9,650 bases of DNA. It comes from Casp-actino8 sp964513215. GTDB taxonomy: Bacteria > Actinomycetota > Acidimicrobiia > Acidimicrobiales > Ilumatobacteraceae. The notes beneath the pieces were generated by a model that was given only the letters and a program-made list of their open reading frames with translations, made no database searches and was not told the origin of the DNA. The DNA is taken from contig CAZELU010000063.1 of the NCBI GenBank assembly GCA_964513215.1, positions 1 through 9,650 of the forward strand, written 5' to 3'. The translations under genes were made by a program, and so were the position numbers. Shown in pieces: positions 1-7,169 of this stretch; position 1 is the stretch's first letter; each line of letters starts with the position of its first letter.

Positions 1-2672
1 TCCTCGCTCCCCATTAGATTAGCGCCTATAGCTGGTATAGCCTCACCTACTGATATGGCCTCTTGTACACGACGGGATAGCCGCGTGAACTCTGCTCTAT
101 TCCCCTCATTGATAAATCGATAGAGGGGATTACTAGTGGAGCTGAATAGAGCAGCTCCTCGGACGGCCAGCTCGTCACAGGGGTTAATCCGCCCTAGATC
201 GCGATTAGCCATGATGACTCTACGACAGAATAACCGCGGGGCTATAGTGTGCTGTATACTCCTCTCTTTCGTCAGCTTAGTTTGCTCGAGGAATATACTC
301 TCTGTATATGTAGGTACTACAATGTAGGGGTCTCCTGCGTTATTAGGTCTAGCTGAGGGGGCCGTTGCTCTGACATCACTATATACTCTATTGGATGTCA
401 GACTATTAGTTAGAGGCGAGAGCATACCTGTGCTCTCCATTAGATTAATACCGCTACTATTCACTAGAGCATCGATAGATGTAAAGTTGGGTACGGCCCC
501 TGTATTAGTGAAGGCCAGCCCCTCTGCTCTAGTTGTGAGTCGTAGTCTATCTATATCATCTGATAACGATGATACGGCGCTGGCTAGCTGCCGTATACTA
601 TCGTAATTGACAGGGCGACAGTCGATAGGCTCAATGATGGCACTATTATTACTTATAAGCACACGTGCTAGTGGTAATACTGAATCACTAACAGCAGGAG
701 GCTGTGGATTAACTCCTACCTCACCATATATGACAGCAGGCTGCCCCCCCTTATCTAGAGTCACTATAGCTATGCGGCTGAGGAAATAGCTATAGTCTAC
801 CTGGAATGTGGTATTAGGTGCGGGGCTCCGTGTACCAGTAAATACTATAGTGTCAGTAGCCGTCAGGAGATTGAAATCTACTCCTAGTGTTAATTGACTA
901 GAGTATGTATTCGTCACAAAGTAAGTAGTGCCAGGTGCCGGCTCTAGAGCTCCTGTGCCATTAGGAGCCCACTCCAGTCTACCACCATCGAGAACCTGGA
1001 AATCCCGGCCCTCTGCGTAGTTAGTGGAGCCCTGGAATACCCGTTTCACTCTAGATACAGTATCTCGCCCTAGGTAGTCACTAGTGCCAGGTGTAGGCCC
1101 GCGCACTATAGCAGCCGTATTCTCCTGGAGCGTAGCTACTAGTCGCGTTACCTCCTTGACGGGTCGGCGAGTTAACTTAAACTCATTAGTATTGGCTGCA
1201 CCCCCAATGGGACCGCTGGGCACGTCGACGAGTAGTATACTACTGGGGGCCCCTCCTGTGATAGTGATACCTATGGTAATATTCACTAGGTTAGACGTGG
1301 TACCTATGCCTATGGACTCCATGACGAGTGTCAGCCCATTACGGCGGAAGGCTATGGCATCTCGGAGTAGATTACGGGCCGCATCCGTAGTAATGTTGGT
1401 ACCAGTAATGGTACTATTACTATCAGTGCCAGTAGCTATGCGAGTTATTATATAGTCTATGAAGGTCTCTACTGAGGTGGCTGCTGAAGTATTAGCCGTC
1501 ACAGTTATAGTCGAGTTATTGATAGGGGCAAAGCTTATGCTTACTTGGGTACCCTGTGCTAGTACATTAGCCCATGTGGAGGTACCCTGCAGCGATATGG
1601 TGCGGTTGGCTACAGCAGTTACGCCCGCATAGGTAAATGTAGCCGCCGTTACTACCTGACTATCCGTAGTACGCCGTAGTGCTAGGTTTACTGGTGTATC
1701 TATAACTACTCTACGCCCCACGACGTAGGCTACTCCAGGTGCCAGTGACATACCAAGTGAGGACTCTGATCTACGTCGGGCCTCCTCTAATTCTGCCAGC
1801 CCGCCTCGTGCTGCCGTCTGTCTCTCTCTGTAGGTAGCCTCCAGTGTAGCTACCAGGGCCTCCTCTTCCACTACACGCGTCTCAAGATCAGCGAGTATAG
1901 TCAGGTTAGCGGGTGTGGGGCTGACACTACTTATATCCCGTGCGTCATCTAGTCGCAGTAGTAATCCATCTAGTCTACTCTTACTCTCTAGGTATAGGCT
2001 ACGTGACTCAGTGGCCCGCGCCTCTAGTGTAGAGTAATTTTCATTGAGCGCTACTAGACTAGTATCAGCTAGAGTGCGGGGGCGGTCTATGAGCGCTAGG
2101 TTCAGCCCGCGCACGCAGAAGTTACCGTGTCTCTCAAATACTCTCTCTGCTAGTGTCTCCTCGATACCACCAGGTAGGTCCCTCGCTCTATTAATAGGTA
2201 TTCCATTGCGTATAGAGTAGAGAGGATACCCTCGCCCCGTAAGGACTATACTACTATTAACTACTAATCGAGATGCCCCTCGGGGCCCGTATTGATTGCC
2301 GGCCCGCATACTCTCATCCTCGAGTACGGTAGTAGTGACCTCGAGATAAAATGTAGTCTCTCCTTCTCGTGATACCTGAAAGCGCGCGGGCTCAGTCTTG
2401 ACTACTACACCCGCAGCATATACACGGCCCTCAGTTATCAGGATATCCATGGTCGTACCGTCATCACCTACGACGACTAACTCTACACCAGAGAGTATAG
2501 TACCATCTCTATAGAGCGCATCCATACCGGTCTGGAACTGGCCCTGCACTATTGATTGCATCTCTAGGAGGTCCTGTGCCACTAGGGGGTGGCCGTCCTC
2601 TGGTAGTACCTTCACCCAATTACTATCGAGGGTATAATTCTCGGGGTATTCTGCTCTTTGTAATATGGACAT
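1..2672 (-). CDS. DUF4815-like phage tail/baseplate protein, C-terminus cut by window edge
   Basis: A single reading frame stays open for 890 codons from the ATG at 2672 to the left edge, so the C-terminus is missing. Residues about 20-110 (QDLLEMQSIVQGQF, RDGTILSGVEL, ITEGRVYAAGVVV) and about 540-590 (VSRVKRVFQGS, YAEGRDFQV, LEWAPNG, PAPGTTYFV) read like the DUF4815 family of phage tail proteins, as does about 670-710 (LPLARVLISNN, DCRPVNYDSIRQLA, then an L/I heptad run). This assignment is from memory of the family pattern. Residues about 205-305 are charged and heptad-like (ATLEATYRERQ, LAELEEARRRSE), probably a coiled coil. Residues about 325-500 are Thr/Ser/Asn-rich and beta-like, probably an inserted Ig-like domain. 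It begins 3 bases after the TAA of the preceding gene with no clear Shine-Dalgarno, so translation is probably coupled. The likely role is a structural tail-tip or baseplate/fibre connector; the fold assignment is moderate. Confidence 0.72.
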   Translation of the reverse strand, partial: MSILQRAEYPENYTLDSNWVKVLPEDGHPLVAQDLLEMQSIVQGQFQTGMDALYRDGTILSGVELVVVGDDGTTMDILITEGRVYAAGVVVKTEPARFQVSREGETTFYLEVTTTVLEDESMRAGNQYGPRGASRLVVNSSIVLTGRGYPLYSIRNGIPINRARDLPGGIEETLAERVFERHGNFCVRGLNLALIDRPRTLADTSLVALNENYSTLEARATESRSLYLESKSRLDGLLLRLDDARDISSVSPTPANLTILADLETRVVEEEALVATLEATYRERQTAARGGLAELEEARRRSESSLGMSLAPGVAYVVGRRVVIDTPVNLALRRTTDSQVVTAATFTYAGVTAVANRTISLQGTSTWANVLAQGTQVSISFAPINNSTITVTANTSAATSVETFIDYIITRIATGTDSNSTITGTNITTDAARNLLRDAIAFRRNGLTLVMESIGIGTTSNLVNITIGITITGGAPSSILLVDVPSGPIGGAANTNEFKLTRRPVKEVTRLVATLQENTAAIVRGPTPGTSDYLGRDTVSRVKRVFQGSTNYAEGRDFQVLDGGRLEWAPNGTGALEPAPGTTYFVTNTYSSQLTLGVDFNLLTATDTIVFTGTRSPAPNTTFQVDYSYFLSRIAIVTLDKGGQPAVIYGEVGVNPQPPAVSDSVLPLARVLISNNSAIIEPIDCRPVNYDSIRQLASAVSSLSDDIDRLRLTTRAEGLAFTNTGAVPNFTSIDALVNSSGINLMESTGMLSPLTNSLTSNRVYSDVRATAPSARPNNAGDPYIVVPTYTESIFLEQTKLTKERSIQHTIAPRLFCRRVIMANRDLGRINPCDELAVRGAALFSSTSNPLYRFINEGNRAEFTRLSRRVQEAISVGEAIPAIGANLMGSE

Positions 2673-2675
2673 CGA

Positions 2676-3233
2676 TTAAATAGGTAATATGAATTTAACG
2701 CGTGTGCGGTCAGTAGGGGCCGCGTGAGTGACGGGAGTGAATAGGAGTGCCATCTGCGCAGGGCCCGTGTCGACCCATTCGCCGGGTAGCCAGAAGTCAG
2801 CATTAGTATTCGCGCCTGTTTGTAATACTACATCAGTTAGCAGTGATGCGGAGCGGAAGGCCTCGGGTACCTGCTCACCGGATACTATTGCCTCTACGTA
2901 TAGCGCCTGGGGCGATAAGCCTAGGAGTGATGTAAGGTCAGCTCTATCGTTAGGTATTATGTTCCAGCGCTGGTCCCCCTGTATAATATCACCGCCGCTC
3001 TCTACTCTATAGGCCAGTGATACTCGGTGAGGGCGCAGTATAACCTGTGTGCTCAGGAATGCAGGGTCCTGCGGTATAGGTCTATCCGGCGGCTCATCTA
3101 TACTGAGTGGGTTATCGGGGGCCCATGTCGTATAGCGACCTATTCCCACACGTAAGGGCAGTGTGTCTCTCATCTGTATCAGACGATATAGTCGCCCTTC
3201 TGGTGTAGTCTTACTTATGATGGTAGTACTCAT
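2676..3233 (-). CDS. Small baseplate-wedge-like protein (IGRxxxW motif, T4 gp8-like signature)
   Basis: The product is 185 residues. Near the N-terminus it has IGRYTTW (31-37) followed by an acidic/proline segment DEPPDRP (46-52). That pattern, an IGR(S/x)xxW followed by a Pro-rich stretch, is typical of T4 gp8-type baseplate wedge proteins and of short relatives next to tail-fibre genes in many large phages. The C-terminus (RVKFILPI) ends in a beta strand after a long hydrophilic stretch, again like gp8. At 185 residues it is much shorter than T4 gp8 (about 330), so it would be a minimal form. No signal peptide or membrane segment is visible. The ATG shares its A with the TAA of the upstream flavoprotein gene (TAATG), implying translational coupling. 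Its position between fibre genes and the DUF4815-like gene supports a virion role. The link to gp8 is a motif resemblance, not an alignment. Confidence 0.62.
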   Translation of the reverse strand: MSTTIISKTTPEGRLYRLIQMRDTLPLRVGIGRYTTWAPDNPLSIDEPPDRPIPQDPAFLSTQVILRPHRVSLAYRVESGGDIIQGDQRWNIIPNDRADLTSLLGLSPQALYVEAIVSGEQVPEAFRSASLLTDVVLQTGANTNADFWLPGEWVDTGPAQMALLFTPVTHAAPTDRTRVKFILPI

Positions 3234-4249
3234 TATCTCACTATGGCGTCTTCTATTATGGCATTGACTATCTCGCGACTGGTTATACCAGCGCTAATCA
3301 ATGAGTTCTGACGAGGCCCGTCGTATGCTGTGGCCCCTATTCCCGTTATATATACATTCTTTATTAGACGAAAGCCGGGCTTAACTAGTGGAAATCTAAC
3401 TAATATTGGATCAGCAGGATATTTCATTGGCCACGATGGGTAGAAGCCAGTCGCTAATACAATAGAATCCACACCTGGTATCTCTTTACTATTAGTTATG
3501 CGGGGCATCTCCTTGTAATTATACTGGGCCAGCTCATTGGCTATATAGGGTGTGATGCTGGGCCCCCAACTCTTAACACGAGATAGGTACTCAGCACGTT
3601 TATTTAATGGGAGGGTTCTATAGTATCCGCCTAGCGCTGTCTTATTATACCAGTGCGCGTAGGATGGGGCGGGGTAATTATCTATACGGTACCCCCCGTG
3701 ACTCCAGGTAACCTCATTGTTCTGCGCTAGGTACGCTACTGCCTCTGCCGCGCCCTGACCGCTACCCAGTACCAGGAGACGCTTATTACGCACCGGGTGC
3801 TTCAGGTAGTGACTGAGCGTATGAGTATCGTAACCCACTGTCCAATCAGGCACGCGCTGCTCTCGTTGTCCTGTAGCTATAACCAGGGGCCCCTCCTCCA
3901 GAGGGCCTAGAGATAGGCCCATGCTCAGTGCTCGTTGTAAGGCCCACTGTAAGTAGCCCTCGAATACACCCCTGTTGCATCGTTCCTGCACTGCCTCTAT
4001 CTCACGCTGGCCCCCCAGTATACGCTCTCGTCGTAGGTAGTGACAGAGGCTGTAATCAGCATTCTCTATATTAGTGCATAGGTCGAAGGAGATAGGACTC
4101 CTCATCTGTAGATTGGGTACTACTTCATCTTTACTCCAGCTACTCAGGGGCCTCGGGTCCCATGCACGTACGCTGAGGCCTCTGTTGAGCGCCTCTAGTG
4201 CTACTGATAGGCCGCGAGGACCTAGTCCCATTATGTTTACGTTAACCAC
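3233..4249 (-). CDS. FAD/NAD(P)-dependent oxidoreductase, N-hydroxylating-monooxygenase-like
   Basis: The 338-residue product has the hallmarks of a two-dinucleotide-domain flavoenzyme. There is a GxGPxG motif at residues 8-13 (GLGPRG) after beta strand VNVNIM, with an acidic residue at D31 where the FAD ribose would bind. LVIATGQRE lies at 122-130. A second Rossmann motif LVLGSGQGAAEA at 159-170 closely resembles the GSGQSAAE of lysine/ornithine N-hydroxylases (IucD, PvdA, SidA). LATGF at 265-269 matches their C-terminal ATG(Y/F) motif, and ITGIGATAYDGP at 301-312 fits the closing FAD-contact segment. LQMRSPISFDLC (48-59) resembles the substrate-side loop. It is shorter than PvdA/SidA (about 440-500), but no core motif is missing. 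The start is GTG at 4249, overlapping the fibre stop by 8 bases, with GGGAG nine bases upstream; a stop lies just before it in frame. The later ATG at 4231 would delete the first beta strand. The substrate is unknown. Codon use matches the neighbours. Confidence 0.82.
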   Translation of the reverse strand: MVNVNIMGLGPRGLSVALEALNRGLSVRAWDPRPLSSWSKDEVVPNLQMRSPISFDLCTNIENADYSLCHYLRRERILGGQREIEAVQERCNRGVFEGYLQWALQRALSMGLSLGPLEEGPLVIATGQREQRVPDWTVGYDTHTLSHYLKHPVRNKRLLVLGSGQGAAEAVAYLAQNNEVTWSHGGYRIDNYPAPSYAHWYNKTALGGYYRTLPLNKRAEYLSRVKSWGPSITPYIANELAQYNYKEMPRITNSKEIPGVDSIVLATGFYPSWPMKYPADPILVRFPLVKPGFRLIKNVYITGIGATAYDGPRQNSLISAGITSREIVNAIIEDAIVR

Positions 4250-7166
4250 GAATTATAGCTCCCGTTATACGCCACACACCGGCGCGGTAAGTTAACTCTA
4301 CCATCTGTTCTATTGTATCTAGTGTCAGCGTGGTATCACTAATACTACCTGCTGTTATAGTCTCGGTAGTAGTTATATTTAATACTCTACCAGCTGCTAC
4401 GCCTGCTATTAACTTGAATGCCAGGCGGGCTCCATTAGAGGCTATGGGTAACGCTGCATTTACGGTAGCCGCTGTTATATCTACTAGATACATATTACCT
4501 ACTACCACATTACCTGATGTTGATAGTGTCTGCAGCGCTAGGCCCTCACTCCCGCCAGCTGATACGTCAGTGGGCCGCCACTCTCCACCAGAGAAGGCTA
4601 GTACCTGTCCCGTTGTAGGAGTAGTATCAGCTACATTGGATAGCTCTTGTATTGTATTAGCTCGCAGTTGAGTCAGGAAGCGTGAATTAGTGAAGTAGAA
4701 GTTACCGCCGGCCTCTGTTATGCTAGCGGTAGTTAGACTAACTGCGCCTAGCTGTCCATTGACACTCATTACTGCCTGTGGAGGTGCGCCTGGTATCCAG
4801 TTGAAGCCATTCCATATCAGTGCCTGGTTGATGGTTGGGGGCACAGTCGATGTATCTACGTCAGGTAGGTCATCTATCGATGTGACTCCCAGTGCCGTGA
4901 ACGTAGCGGGCACCCACTTCTGAGTAGGTAAGTCATAGGCCAGCACACTGTTATTAACTGGCGTGCCTGTTATAGTTACATCAGTTAGGTCTCGTATGCG
5001 TAGGTCACGAGTATTGATAGCGGTGGGCTGCCATCTATTATTACTACTACTCCATACTAGAGAGCTACCATCCACTCGTGGTGAGGTGGCTACATCAGCG
5101 AATACCTCAATGGTCTGCTGACTCAATCGAGTATCAACACGACTATCCGTATAGTACTTGTTGATATTACCCTCGCGTAGATTATCAGTTGAGTTGACGC
5201 CCGCGCTGACCCCCCGTATATTGAGTAGGCCATAGAACTCTATCTCCGCCATAGTCAGGAAGAGGAGCCCCGTGCTGTTGATATCCGTCTGCCGTATACG
5301 TAGGTAGCGGTATGAGTCATTAATAACGAGGGCTGGGGATACCCACCACTGGGATTGGTCAGGCCCGCCGTTTATCTGCTCGTGTAGTTCTACCCATACT
5401 ATGCTATCTATACTGCCCTCTAGCTTCCAGTTACGGGGTAGGTTCTCATCAGTATCGGCCCGCCCCCGTATAGTGTATCTATCTAACTTGATAGTCTTAT
5501 TCCGCCCTAGGTCCACTGTCCAGGTACTATCTATAGCCCCTGACGTATGTACCAGTGTGGCATTATTGCGGTCTATGGCATTAGATGCCGGTTGACCTGT
5601 TAGGTTAGTGGATAACGAGGCTATGATTAACCAGGGGTACGATAGTGATGTCGGTACAGTGAATGTCTGACTCTGGCCCCGCGTTCCTAGGAAGTTGATT
5701 AGCCCATTAGTATCCCCTGGTGAGTTGTATATTAGGGGAGTCGATACCTCTGTAGTATCATCGGGCCTCCATCGTCCCGACGAGGCATCGTATATCAGCG
5801 CCTGACCGGCCTGCGGTGGTGGGTTTAGATCTACATCCAGGAAGGCGTCTATGGATATCTGGTTGAGGCGTGCGTCTACTCTGGCATCAGTAAAATACCT
5901 ATTGGTACTTCCCTCAGGTACGTTATCGGTGTCAGTTAGCGAAGTGAGTGTAGTAGTGGGGCGCCAGCGACTAGTAGCTGCATCCCATGCTAATACCTGA
6001 CCGCCTGTTGCTCCAGTACTCTCGACATCCAGGAACTCATTAATGGAGTTATTGTTCAGGTATGTCTTGACACGTAGGTCAGTATAGTATCTATTAGTTG
6101 AGCCCTCGGGTAGCCCATCCGTATTGGCCGCGCCCGCTGAGCTATTGATCCACTGACCATTCGAGTAGACTAGGAACTGACCATTAGTTAGCGTATTTAC
6201 ACTGATCTGTACGTCATTGAGTGCATTTATAGATATGCTATTGAGTGCACTGTTGATATTAGATATACTAGCATACTTATTAACTGTACCCTCGGGTAAG
6301 TCATCAGTATTGTCTAACTCCACTATGGAGCCGGGCTGCCATCTATTACTGGCAGAGCTCCATACTATAGTCTGCCCATTAAGTGGATTAACAGCGAATA
6401 CATCAGATAGATCCTGTAGACGCAGTGAGAATATACCACCGATAGAGCGTGGTATCCACATTGTACCATCCCATGCTAGTACCTGGTTATTAGTGGCCCC
6501 ACTCGTACTGACGTCCGCCAGTATATCAACGGAGCGCGTATTGAGATAGGTCTCTACTCGATTATTATTATAGTACTGCCTGCTGATACTCTCATTGATA
6601 TTATCTGTGGTCAGTGTGACACTACCCACTAGACCATTGACACTACCAACCGCGTTGAAGAACGTGGGCCTCCATTTACTAATAGTGCCGTCATACGTGA
6701 GTAGTTGGCCCGAGCTTATAGGACCATCTATAAATACATCACTCAGCCCGCTAATACTACCACTAGGTGCGGAGCCCCCAGTCCATAGACCCGTGGTGGC
6801 GTTGAATATCAACACGTCCCCTGTATTCAGCGTACCAGGTGTGATGGATATCTGCGTCAGCGCGTAGAATGAGAGGTTAGGTGATAGGGGGCGCCATGCG
6901 CCACTAGTGTAAGTTAATACCTGACCATCATTTACGGGTGGCGTAATATTAACCTCGATTAGGTCGTATAGAGACGAAACACCACCACCAGTAGGGTTTC
7001 TAGGCACATATAGACCTAGTAGGGCGTCCCATGTCAATACCTGATTATTAGTTGGCGCGGCCCCACCTACATCGAGTAGCTCATCAATTGTTCTGCGGTT
7101 GATGATATTAGTGCGGGCCCCACTATATTGAATAGAGGGTATAAATTCACCAGTATTCCTAGACAT
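4242..7166 (-). CDS. Repeat-rich phage tail fibre with an embedded discoidin (F5/8 C) domain
   Basis: The product is 974 residues. It starts almost at once with fibre repeats and has no separate attachment domain. About 13 copies of a unit built on GQVLxW/Y...RW.P occur (for example NNQVLTWD near 40, DGQVLTYTSGAWRP near 80, NNQVLAWDGTMWIP near 226, GGQVLAWD near 388, TGQVLAFSGGEWRP near 852). They are interleaved with about six LPEGSTNRYYTDxRVxxxLN..SI..FLDV units (near 200, 290, 352, 417, 663, 820) and two VNGxxGxVxLTT units (175, 802). Residues 480-648 form a discoidin-like module. The last 95 residues (LPIASNGARLAFKL ... GVWRITGAIIRG) are a beta-rich C-terminal cap. It would act outside the cell as a trimeric or elongated receptor-binding fibre. 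It begins 3 bases after the previous fibre stop (TAA TGC ATG) and its end overlaps the flavoprotein start. The fibre class is secure; fold and receptor are not known. Confidence 0.9.
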   Translation of the reverse strand: MSRNTGEFIPSIQYSGARTNIINRRTIDELLDVGGAAPTNNQVLTWDALLGLYVPRNPTGGGVSSLYDLIEVNITPPVNDGQVLTYTSGAWRPLSPNLSFYALTQISITPGTLNTGDVLIFNATTGLWTGGSAPSGSISGLSDVFIDGPISSGQLLTYDGTISKWRPTFFNAVGSVNGLVGSVTLTTDNINESISRQYYNNNRVETYLNTRSVDILADVSTSGATNNQVLAWDGTMWIPRSIGGIFSLRLQDLSDVFAVNPLNGQTIVWSSASNRWQPGSIVELDNTDDLPEGTVNKYASISNINSALNSISINALNDVQISVNTLTNGQFLVYSNGQWINSSAGAANTDGLPEGSTNRYYTDLRVKTYLNNNSINEFLDVESTGATGGQVLAWDAATSRWRPTTTLTSLTDTDNVPEGSTNRYFTDARVDARLNQISIDAFLDVDLNPPPQAGQALIYDASSGRWRPDDTTEVSTPLIYNSPGDTNGLINFLGTRGQSQTFTVPTSLSYPWLIIASLSTNLTGQPASNAIDRNNATLVHTSGAIDSTWTVDLGRNKTIKLDRYTIRGRADTDENLPRNWKLEGSIDSIVWVELHEQINGGPDQSQWWVSPALVINDSYRYLRIRQTDINSTGLLFLTMAEIEFYGLLNIRGVSAGVNSTDNLREGNINKYYTDSRVDTRLSQQTIEVFADVATSPRVDGSSLVWSSSNNRWQPTAINTRDLRIRDLTDVTITGTPVNNSVLAYDLPTQKWVPATFTALGVTSIDDLPDVDTSTVPPTINQALIWNGFNWIPGAPPQAVMSVNGQLGAVSLTTASITEAGGNFYFTNSRFLTQLRANTIQELSNVADTTPTTGQVLAFSGGEWRPTDVSAGGSEGLALQTLSTSGNVVVGNMYLVDITAATVNAALPIASNGARLAFKLIAGVAAGRVLNITTTETITAGSISDTTLTLDTIEQMVELTYRAGVWRITGAIIRG
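4259..4263 (-). promoter_or_regulatory. Shine-Dalgarno GGGAG for the flavoprotein GTG start
   Basis: On the minus strand GGGAG stands nine bases before the GTG at 4249, inside the last codons of the fibre gene. It supports the GTG as the real start over the ATG at 4231. Confidence 0.5.
4590..7055 (-). repeat. Degenerate protein-coding repeats of the long fibre
   Basis: The fibre gene carries about 13 degenerate repeats of roughly 35-80 codons, each ending in GQVLxW....W.P. The repeats are clear in the protein but poorly conserved at DNA level, which indicates old duplications rather than recent slippage. The discoidin module at 5223-5729 interrupts the series. Confidence 0.7.
5223..5729 (-). 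other. Discoidin / F5/8 type C galactose-binding-like domain inside the fibre
   Basis: This stretch encodes residues 480-648 of the 974-residue fibre. It starts NSPGDTNGLINFLGTRG, continues with NAIDRNN, WTVDLGRNKTIKLDRYTIRG, LPRNWKLEGSIDSIVWVEL and YRYLRIRQTDINSTG, and closes with LTMAEIEFYG. That order matches the discoidin subfamily known from HECTD1-type proteins and many bacterial and phage surface proteins: a DxGDTNGxxxxxGT opening, WxVDLG, YTLR, RNWxLEGSxDxxxW, YRYxRIxQT and EFYG. Such domains usually bind glycans or other surface polymers, so receptor binding is the inferred role. The repeat pattern resumes on both sides, which marks it as an inserted module. Confidence 0.75.
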
Positions 7167-7169
7167 GCA

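Noticed and set aside
1084..1455. Plus-strand ORF of 123 codons, and similar plus-strand frames at 136-789
   Set aside because: They lie opposite the DUF4815-like gene, have no ribosome site and are low-complexity Val/Ser/Leu strings typical of antisense shadows.
2612..2803. Minus-strand ORF of 63 codons across the junction of two real genes
   Set aside because: It overlaps the end of the IGRxxxW gene and the start of the DUF4815-like gene in another frame; both of those frames have family-like sequence.
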